This document shows, piece after piece, positions 29,105 to 34,978 of a DNA stretch of 34,978 nt (its first letter is position 1; the number at the start of each line of letters is the position of its first letter). The notes beneath the pieces were generated by a model. The model made no database searches and was not told the DNA's origin. It saw only the letters and a list, made by a program, of their open reading frames with translations. Source of the stretch: a virus; IMG/VR virus record IMGVR_UViG_3300037231_000288, positions 1 through 34,978 of that record. The stretch is one strand, 5' to 3'. A program made the translations under genes and the position numbers.

Positions 29105-29439
29105 TGAAACTGAATATCGACCAAATCCTTGAAATCCACCACGCCTGGGATTTCGAAGTCACCATTGGCGGGAAAACCTATGCCACTGTCAGGCCCAGCG
29201 TGGGCGAGCTGGGCGTATTGATCAGCGCTGACAAGCTTCCGGCCGAGCAGGTGAAGGCGGGGATCGAGGCACTCTTCGCCGCGCCCGCCCCGGACATCTC
29301 CACCTGGAGGGGTGAACAGCTGACGGCGTTCCTGAACGGTTTCGCGGCTTATTTTCAGCGGAGGATTGCCGCCGAAAAAAAACAGGAGGCCATCGCCCAG
29401 CTGGCGGTGGCGAGCGTGGAAAAGCAAATGGCCTCATGA
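29104..29439 (+). CDS. tail assembly chaperone G, with frameshift site
   Basis: 111 residues, starting MKLNIDQILEIHHAWDFEVT. Helical, with TVRPSVGELGVLISADKL and a C-terminal helix ending EKKQEAIAQLAVASVEKQ. Small chaperones before the tape measure gene are usually made in two forms, G and the longer GT, by -1 frameshifting. The slippery run A AAA AAA ends at codon 93, and the -1 frame continues without a stop into the next gene, predicting a GT product of 196 residues. G and GT bind tape measure protein and the tube during tail assembly. Confidence 0.78.
   Translation: MKLNIDQILEIHHAWDFEVTIGGKTYATVRPSVGELGVLISADKLPAEQVKAGIEALFAAPAPDISTWRGEQLTAFLNGFAAYFQRRIAAEKKQEAIAQLAVASVEKQMAS
29360..29382 (+). 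promoter_or_regulatory. programmed -1 frameshift signal
   Basis: The zero-frame codons GAA AAA AAA CAG contain the slippery heptamer A AAA AAA (29376-29382), within a run of eight A. GGAGG (29360-29364) lies 11 bases upstream, the spacing at which an internal Shine-Dalgarno stimulates -1 slippage, as in the known dnaX site. After the slip, reading resumes at 29382 with ACA GGA GGC and remains open for 18 codons to the ATG of the next gene. Confidence 0.8.
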
Positions 29440-29693
29440 TGTCGCTGGCCGCCGCCGCGATCGCCGCCGGCATCGCCAGCAACTGGCGCGATGCGCTGCT
29501 GATGCCCGCCGACTGCCTGATTGATCTGCTGGACGCGATGCGCGTGCCACAGAGCCCGTCGAAAAAAGAGAGCGGATCGAAGATGCAGACCCGGCCCGAT
29601 GGATCGCGTCAGATGAACTTTGGATCGATTGCCGAACTGGGGGCCGCGCTGGCAGGTTCCGGATGGTCCGGCATCAAGATCGGTGGGAAGTAA
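29436..29693 (+). CDS. tail assembly chaperone T part
   Basis: Listed from ATG 29436 (MMSLAAAAIAAGIASNWRDA), but probably translated mainly as the C-terminal 85 residues of the frameshifted GT protein, the -1 frame being open through the overlap. Sequence: a helix with WRDALLMPADCLIDLLDAM, a basic linker (SPSKKESGSKMQTRPDGS) and a Gly-rich end (LGAALAGSGWSGIKIGGK). It overlaps the end of the G gene by four bases. Independent translation from this ATG is possible but has no good ribosome-binding site. Confidence 0.7.
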   Translation: MMSLAAAAIAAGIASNWRDALLMPADCLIDLLDAMRVPQSPSKKESGSKMQTRPDGSRQMNFGSIAELGAALAGSGWSGIKIGGK

Positions 29694-29694
29694 A

Positions 29695-31275
29695 ATGTCA
29701 TTGGATGCAGGAACAGTCAAAGGCAAGCTCGATCTGGACACCACCAGTCTCAAGACGGGGTTTGAGGAAGCGCATACGCATGCGCAGGAAGCCGGAGACC
29801 ATATCCGGGAAATCATGGAATCGATTGCTGAAGTGGCAACCGAAGTGGCCGGCCCGGCGTTTGCCCAGATGGGGCAGGAGATTCAGTCCGCGTTCGCCGG
29901 TTTCAGCGAGGGGCCGCTGATCGGAAGCATGAACCTGATCGGCATCGCCGCGGGGATGATGCGTGAAGCCACCGTGGATGTGGCGGCGGACTTCCACAAG
30001 ATCGGTCTTGAAGCGCAGAGGGCGGGTGTCAGTTCTGAATTCCTGGGCAAACTGGCGGCGGTCGGAAAGACAGTGGATCTTCCGCTGGAGAGAATCAGCC
30101 AGGCATTTAATCTGATTGAGCAGCGCGCTGAAGCGGCTGGTAGCGGCACCGATGAAAAGGCGACGGCGGCATTTAAACGGCTGGGCATTTCGGTGCAGGA
30201 ACTGGGGCAATTGGCGGATGATCCCGAGAGGCTTTTTGAGGCAGTGCAGGCCGGCATGGACCGGCTGGGCAACGCCGAAGAGCGTGCGACCATTACCCAT
30301 CAACTCTTTGGCCGCGCCGGGAAGGAACTGATCCCGATCTTCGAAATGTCTCGCGAGGAGTTTGACAAGAACGTCGAATCGATCGAGGGGCTGGAGGGAT
30401 CGGCGACGGCCGCGAATGTGAGAATCGCCAATTCATTCAACAAGCTGCAGGTGGAAGTCGGCGCGGCATTTCATGGCATGGCTGTCGATCTTGCCACCCC
30501 CATTCTTCTCTGGATCGACACGCACAAGGATGAAATCGAAGCCGACATCAAGAAGGTGGCGTCGGCCGTGAAAGACGATCTGGGCGGCGCGTTCGCCTAT
30601 CTGAAATCCAACCAGGCGGAGATCAAATCGGGATTGGAGGCAATCTGGGATGACATGAAAGCGGCGGTGCCAATCATAGAAGGCGTGGCCCGCGCGCTGG
30701 GCATCACATCTGAAAATATGAAGGCCATCGTCGGAAAACCCAATAGCGGATCAATCACCACGGGTGGCGTTATCACTGGCGCATTGGACACTGTGCTTCC
30801 AGGGCACAACTTTTCCAGCGGAGTTTTAAGCCCCAACATTGCCGGCCCCAGTCCCAAGGAGATTGACGAGCTGAAATCGCTCAACCCCGATCAGCGCCGC
30901 GAGCGGATCCAGGATGAGGACAAAGTTAACAAGGCGGTTCAGGATTACTTCAATAGTACCGTGGAGATCAGCACGAACCATGTCAATCCCGCGTTGGATC
31001 AATTGGCCGAGAGAATCCGCCGCACCACCGATGCCTTTGATGCCTCGACATCCAGATCGACCGGCAATTCCGCCTCCAGTGAGGCACCGTCCCAGGCGGC
31101 CGGCGTGGTGCAGCACATCGCCGTGTCGGTTGCCTATGACCCGGATCAGTCCAGCCGTCAGTTTGCCCAGCGGGTGATGCCCACCCTTCGCCAGCTAAAG
31201 AGCCGGCTGGATGACCAGATGGCCGGATCGGCGTTGCAGAAGATGGCGGAGATGAGCATGGGGGGAGACGCTTAA
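29695..31275 (+). CDS. tape measure protein
   Basis: 526 residues from ATG 29695 (GGTGGGAAG upstream). Starts MSLDAGTVKGKLDLDTTSLK, the usual beginning of tape measures, then long helical stretches (THAQEAGDHIREIMESIAEV) with a membrane-like segment (MNLIGIAAGMM). The motif LFGRAGKELIPIF is typical of the family, and helical coiled-coil regions continue to about 350, followed by a Gly/Ser/Pro-rich end. By the common rule of about 0.15 nm per residue, the tail would be roughly 80 nm long. It lies directly after the chaperone pair, confirming the assignment. Confidence 0.85.
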   Translation: MSLDAGTVKGKLDLDTTSLKTGFEEAHTHAQEAGDHIREIMESIAEVATEVAGPAFAQMGQEIQSAFAGFSEGPLIGSMNLIGIAAGMMREATVDVAADFHKIGLEAQRAGVSSEFLGKLAAVGKTVDLPLERISQAFNLIEQRAEAAGSGTDEKATAAFKRLGISVQELGQLADDPERLFEAVQAGMDRLGNAEERATITHQLFGRAGKELIPIFEMSREEFDKNVESIEGLEGSATAANVRIANSFNKLQVEVGAAFHGMAVDLATPILLWIDTHKDEIEADIKKVASAVKDDLGGAFAYLKSNQAEIKSGLEAIWDDMKAAVPIIEGVARALGITSENMKAIVGKPNSGSITTGGVITGALDTVLPGHNFSSGVLSPNIAGPSPKEIDELKSLNPDQRRERIQDEDKVNKAVQDYFNSTVEISTNHVNPALDQLAERIRRTTDAFDASTSRSTGNSASSEAPSQAAGVVQHIAVSVAYDPDQSSRQFAQRVMPTLRQLKSRLDDQMAGSALQKMAEMSMGGDA

Positions 31276-32541
31276 ATGCCCGCACCCGTGATTGATCTTT
31301 CCGACCTGATGAACTCCACGCTGCCCAGCATCCAGGTGGATGGGTATCACTACGAGCAGCGCCCGATTATGGAAGGCGAGCTGGGACGCACCGCCACGCA
31401 GGTGCGCGTGGAGGGGACCGGGTTTATCATGGCCACGGACCCCGCCAGCTTCCGCGCGGCGATCGCCGCGATGGAGACGGCGGTGGACGGGGCGAATTTT
31501 ATCATTTATGGCCAGCAGGAATCGGTGCTGTGCCAGGTGCTGGCGGCCAATTGCCTGGATGGTGGACCGCACATTGTCTTTGAAGTGCTCGATGAGGAGA
31601 TGGGGCCGCTGTATGCCAGAGTGAAGTTTGCGGTCGAGGCCAACGCCCTCAGCACCGGCGGCGTGGTGAATGCCTACAACTTCAAGATCGTTACCGCGCC
31701 CGATGGACTGCAGAAGATCACCCAGGTTGGCAAGCTGGCCTGCATCAATGCCCGGACCCTGTTCAGTAGTCTGGTGCTGACTCCCTTCCAGACCACTTAT
31801 TCGTTGCCGGATTATGTGGTGAATTATGAGGTGAACTATCCCTACGGGAATGACGGCCAGGCGTTTACTTCCATTGCCCGATACCAGATGCAGGCCGCCC
31901 AGCTGGCCGGGCCGCTGCCCGATGTCACCGGCGCGGTGGACGGGGAGGTAACGGTCCGCAACGAAACCGACAACGAAGCCCATCGGTCGATCGACACCTT
32001 TGAATTCTCATTAAACCTCAAGCCCACGGCGGATCCCGGTGATGCGATCGACACGCTTCGCGGCCTGGCCATCGCCCAGCAGCCCACCGACCCCGCCCCG
32101 ATGCTGATTCGTGAGAGCAGCAATTACACGACCATCCGCCAGCTGAGACTGACCGCAAGCTTCGTGTTTCTCAGCACAACCGATGGCACCGATGTGATGA
32201 CGAATTACACGCGCACGATCAGCGTGACCACGGCGGATCCGGCTTACCAGGAATTCGCCTACCCCGGCACGAGCCCGATTGCCATCCAGCGGCCCAGGGT
32301 GTTTGCCCGCATCAGCGACAGCGGAAGCGCCACCGGGCTGGGAAGCTTTATCCAGGCACCAGCATCGCTGTTACCCGACACCCCCGAACGGCCGCCGGTC
32401 ATTCGCCTGGTGGATGTGAACGATTTCGAAAAGCAGACCAGCTGGCAATTCGAAAGCATTGATGTGGATGGCATGGTTTCATCCGATTTGAGCACGATCG
32501 CATCGGAGATCGTGCGGCCGGTGAGCCCGGAAACTTATTAA
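31276..32541 (+). CDS. distal tail or baseplate protein, 421 aa
   Basis: Begins immediately after the tape measure stop (MPAPVIDLSDLMNSTLPSIQ). The first 120 residues form a strand-helix-strand unit (ASFRAAIAAMETAVDGANFI, then VLCQVLAANCLDGGPHIVFE); further strand-rich domains follow (TVRNETDNEAHRSIDTFEFS, then TIRQLRLTASFVFLST). Genes in this place usually encode the distal tail protein that joins tube to hub. No motif proves it; the role follows from position. A short gap of seven bases separates it from the hub gene. Confidence 0.6.
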   Translation: MPAPVIDLSDLMNSTLPSIQVDGYHYEQRPIMEGELGRTATQVRVEGTGFIMATDPASFRAAIAAMETAVDGANFIIYGQQESVLCQVLAANCLDGGPHIVFEVLDEEMGPLYARVKFAVEANALSTGGVVNAYNFKIVTAPDGLQKITQVGKLACINARTLFSSLVLTPFQTTYSLPDYVVNYEVNYPYGNDGQAFTSIARYQMQAAQLAGPLPDVTGAVDGEVTVRNETDNEAHRSIDTFEFSLNLKPTADPGDAIDTLRGLAIAQQPTDPAPMLIRESSNYTTIRQLRLTASFVFLSTTDGTDVMTNYTRTISVTTADPAYQEFAYPGTSPIAIQRPRVFARISDSGSATGLGSFIQAPASLLPDTPERPPVIRLVDVNDFEKQTSWQFESIDVDGMVSSDLSTIASEIVRPVSPETY

Positions 32542-32548
32542 GAAAGTC

Positions 32549-34978
32549 ATGTCCACCACGTATTTCAACATCGTCCAGTTCAACCCCGATGGCGGGGCGG
32601 GTGTGAGCCTGCTGCTGGAAGAGCCGTGGAAATGCACGGCCGGCATCCGGCCCGATTTCAACCGGGCGATCGTGAACTTCGAAGAATATGCCAGGCTCTC
32701 GGGGCTGGGGGTGAACGGGACCGTTAATTTCTATTTTAACGGCAACCCGATCGGCGGCGGAGGGGCACCGGATCTGACCCTCAGCTCGATCCTGCTGCTG
32801 GATGCTGAAGTGGTGGAGTACGGCATTCCCAGCGGGACCGTCACCACGATCCCGGTGAAATACCGCCTGATCTTTGTCGATAGTCGATATGCGTTTGTGG
32901 AGCCCCGCGGCGGCCGGCTGGTGAACGGGCTGATTAACCCCTCCACCATTATCGCGCCCGATCCGGCCCGAACGAATGTTCCCCAGCAGATGACACTAAC
33001 CCAGCTGGTGCAGCAGTGCCTGACCGCGATGGGTGTCACCGCAACCGTGCCGGTGTTCGGCCAGGAACCACCGATGGACCTGAAATGGTTTGGCACGCAC
33101 GCGCCCAGCGAACTGGCCAAGCTGCTGGCGATGGGGGATGCGACCTTCTGCCTGCAGCCCGATGGCAGCTATGCGGTCTTTGAACTGGGCACCGGCACCG
33201 ATCCCGCGATTCCCAAACCGCTGCCCGCCGCCACGCTGGCCGGCGCGGATGGCCGGGGGAAGACGGTGGTGTTTACCAGCTTCCCCACCCAGATCGCGGC
33301 GGTGCTGACCCAGGCGGATCTGAACAGCGGAGACCTGACTCCGGTCATTCAGGACAACGATGGCGCGTGGGTGGGGATCAACAGCGCCGGGGTTTACAAT
33401 GGCAGCGGATCCACCACCGCCATCGAGGCACTGAATGCTCATTTCGGCGGATCCACCACCAACGTGCCCGACCCGAATGAGCAATATGGCTGCTATCGAT
33501 TCGTTCGGTTGAATCCCAATGTGTTTGATCCGGTCATCAGCCCGATCCTGCGAAAAGCCTGGTCAACGCCCTCCGGCGGCGGTGATGCCACGCCCGCCGA
33601 TCCGGATGGCAGCTCGCCCGATGATGACTCGGGCAACCCCAATAGTCTTCCGCCGCTGATCGACATCGACTTTCGGGCCAAGGTGGCAACCCAGAACGCA
33701 TCGACCGGGCTTTGGTCGATGCCCAGCGGATTTGTGAAGATCCCGGTGAAGGCGATTCACGATGGCAATATCATCGAGCTGTCGCACCGCCTGGTGAACT
33801 TGCCCTCTGGCTCAGTGACCACTGATCTGGATGGCTTTTGCGGGGTGATCGATTTCGACACCGACATCCAGATCCGCTTTGCGGTAGGCGTGGCGCAGTG
33901 GAACGGTTCCAACAACACTTTCACCCCAGCCTACTTCTACACCGGCTTCAGCGGCACACCCGAGACAGTGACCACGCTGGATGCCACGGCCGCCCAGGCA
34001 GCGATGAACCTGCCCGACACCGTGGTGATCCCGATTGCCGAGCTGGAGGCGGTGGCGTTTGGCACGGGTGATGCAGGTTGCTTTAATTCCGGCACGCCAC
34101 TGCCGATCTGGAACCAGACCGCGCTGGTGGGACGATGCCAGAATCTGGCAGCCCGATACCTCAAGGATGCCGCCGTCCCGCCGCGCAGTCTGGCGGGAGT
34201 GGGATTCTTCAACTTCACCTTCAACGGCAACATCAGCGAAGTGGAGATCGACCAGCAGCAAGCCATGCAGCGATTCCGCGTGGATAGCTGGTTCCGCCCG
34301 GCCGGCAGTTATCTGGGCAGGGAATTTGAGCGACTGCGAAAGCATCGCGAGAGCCATCCGCACGAAGCCAAGACGGCCGGCACGCGATCGGCGATCGGCG
34401 CGAGCGGATCGAGCCAGCCTGTGCAGCGGGTGGAGTCGTATATGCCCCTCGCGCAGCCTGGCAGGGGACTTTTCAAAGTGGTCGCGCTGCCGACAGAAAT
34501 TGATGCGGTGGTGCCCACTTATGTAACGGCCGTTCCCTACAGCAATGGATCATCAGGCACGGTGCAAAGCAGCATCGGAATCGTCGTGCCGCATGCGGTG
34601 GGTGATTACCTGATGGCATCGCCATGTTCCGGCGGATCAGAGCCTGGCGGAACGCCCCAGATGGACGCTGCTGGCAATGCCATCACGATGATGGAGGAGG
34701 GCAGCTTCGGGGTGGGCATCCGCTGCCCGGTGGTGCAGTACGGTGGCAGCAATGGCAGCGTGGGAAGCCCGTCCACCTATACCTACAGCCCCAAGGATCC
34801 CGGCAATACAGTGCAGCTGGCGATTGGGCTAAGCGTCAAGGAAGCGAGATCGTTTCCCCTGCCCGTGACGGCGGCAAACTATGGCAGGGTGGCGATCGAC
34901 AATAAAACCGGCACCTGGATCGTGCTGAGCGTGGAGGAAGTTTACCTGGTGGTGACCTGCCCTTCAGGAGGTGACTGA
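32549..34978 (+). CDS. tail hub/tip protein (gp27/gp44-like), 809 aa
   Basis: Complete: the TGA occupies the last three bases of the window. The N-terminal 120 residues are strand-rich (CTAGIRPDFNRAIVNFEEYA). Then comes a hub-like module: QMTLTQLVQQCLTAMGVTAT, then MDLKWFGTHAPSELAKLLAM, then DATFCLQPDGSYAVFELGTG, a pattern seen in baseplate hubs of gp27/Mu gp44 type. A disordered Gly/Asp/Ser linker (about 350-370) leads to more beta domains, and the last 200 residues (from about AKTAGTRSAIGASGSSQPVQ) are low in charge and beta-rich, perhaps a tip. Receptor-binding proteins probably lie beyond the window. Confidence 0.65.
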   Translation: MSTTYFNIVQFNPDGGAGVSLLLEEPWKCTAGIRPDFNRAIVNFEEYARLSGLGVNGTVNFYFNGNPIGGGGAPDLTLSSILLLDAEVVEYGIPSGTVTTIPVKYRLIFVDSRYAFVEPRGGRLVNGLINPSTIIAPDPARTNVPQQMTLTQLVQQCLTAMGVTATVPVFGQEPPMDLKWFGTHAPSELAKLLAMGDATFCLQPDGSYAVFELGTGTDPAIPKPLPAATLAGADGRGKTVVFTSFPTQIAAVLTQADLNSGDLTPVIQDNDGAWVGINSAGVYNGSGSTTAIEALNAHFGGSTTNVPDPNEQYGCYRFVRLNPNVFDPVISPILRKAWSTPSGGGDATPADPDGSSPDDDSGNPNSLPPLIDIDFRAKVATQNASTGLWSMPSGFVKIPVKAIHDGNIIELSHRLVNLPSGSVTTDLDGFCGVIDFDTDIQIRFAVGVAQWNGSNNTFTPAYFYTGFSGTPETVTTLDATAAQAAMNLPDTVVIPIAELEAVAFGTGDAGCFNSGTPLPIWNQTALVGRCQNLAARYLKDAAVPPRSLAGVGFFNFTFNGNISEVEIDQQQAMQRFRVDSWFRPAGSYLGREFERLRKHRESHPHEAKTAGTRSAIGASGSSQPVQRVESYMPLAQPGRGLFKVVALPTEIDAVVPTYVTAVPYSNGSSGTVQSSIGIVVPHAVGDYLMASPCSGGSEPGGTPQMDAAGNAITMMEEGSFGVGIRCPVVQYGGSNGSVGSPSTYTYSPKDPGNTVQLAIGLSVKEARSFPLPVTAANYGRVAIDNKTGTWIVLSVEEVYLVVTCPSGGD

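Noticed and set aside
1-34978. tRNA or rRNA genes
   Set aside because: No cloverleaf with the usual T-loop and no rRNA-like stretch was found by eye; TTCGTTCAAAC near 9357 resembles a T-arm only superficially.
1-34978. Mor/C-type late activator, endolysin or integrase
   Set aside because: No protein in the window shows the expected motifs; these functions, if present, are outside the window or unrecognisable by eye.

Overview
The window reads as most of a temperate, transposable (Mu-type) phage or prophage, carried by or derived from a GC-rich bacterium. It has a MuA-like DDE transposase, a MuB-like ATPase and a GemA-like protein, joined to a siphovirus-type head and tail module. Seven-base tandem repeats (AACTAGC, AACTGAC, AACGTCC types) sit at gene junctions and there is a CsrA-like regulator. 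From general knowledge these fit a Planctomycetota or related host, but no host gene is visible and the assignment is inference. The window begins at a stop codon and ends at one, and neither phage end (MuA binding sites, attL/attR) is visible.

Layout. (1) Bases 1-8899, minus strand: an early/replication operon read leftwards, with genes overlapping or nearly touching (many ATGA/GTGA junctions). Reading order is CsrA-like protein, small protein, ParB-methyltransferase fusion, several small proteins including zinc-ribbon types, a free-standing DnaA domain IV, transposase, MuB-like ATPase, a 45-bp-repeat protein, more small proteins, and GemA. (2) Bases 8900-9816: a control region with an opposed plus-strand gene, a set of related hairpins, a ribbon-helix-helix-like gene and a symmetric operator pair between divergent promoters. 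(3) Bases 9817-11036, plus strand: a self-cleaving CI/LexA-type repressor and a membrane protein overlapping its stop. (4) Bases 11037-12920: strong terminators, a putative lipoprotein/holin-like gene and a coiled-coil gene. (5) Bases 12922-34978, plus strand: late genes in the order Mu gp25-gp28-like (membrane coiled coil, winged-helix-like protein, small and large terminase), portal, head morphogenesis, scaffold, major capsid, decoration-like proteins, a secreted glycosidase and an SGNH esterase, connectors, tail terminator, tail tube, G/GT chaperones with a -1 frameshift site, tape measure, distal tail and hub.

How it works together (inference). The repressor holds the lysogen through the two operators. 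Autocleavage after DNA damage would open the leftward promoter, giving transposase, MuB, the methyltransferase and the CsrA-like regulator. The rightward arm then builds the virion. No Mor/C activator, endolysin or integrase was recognised. The points most worth following are the CsrA-like protein that looks like a single-chain dimer, the orphan DnaA domain IV beside the transposase, the structured leader between the operator region and csrA, the heptad repeats at six late-gene junctions, and the two carbohydrate-active enzymes inside the head module.
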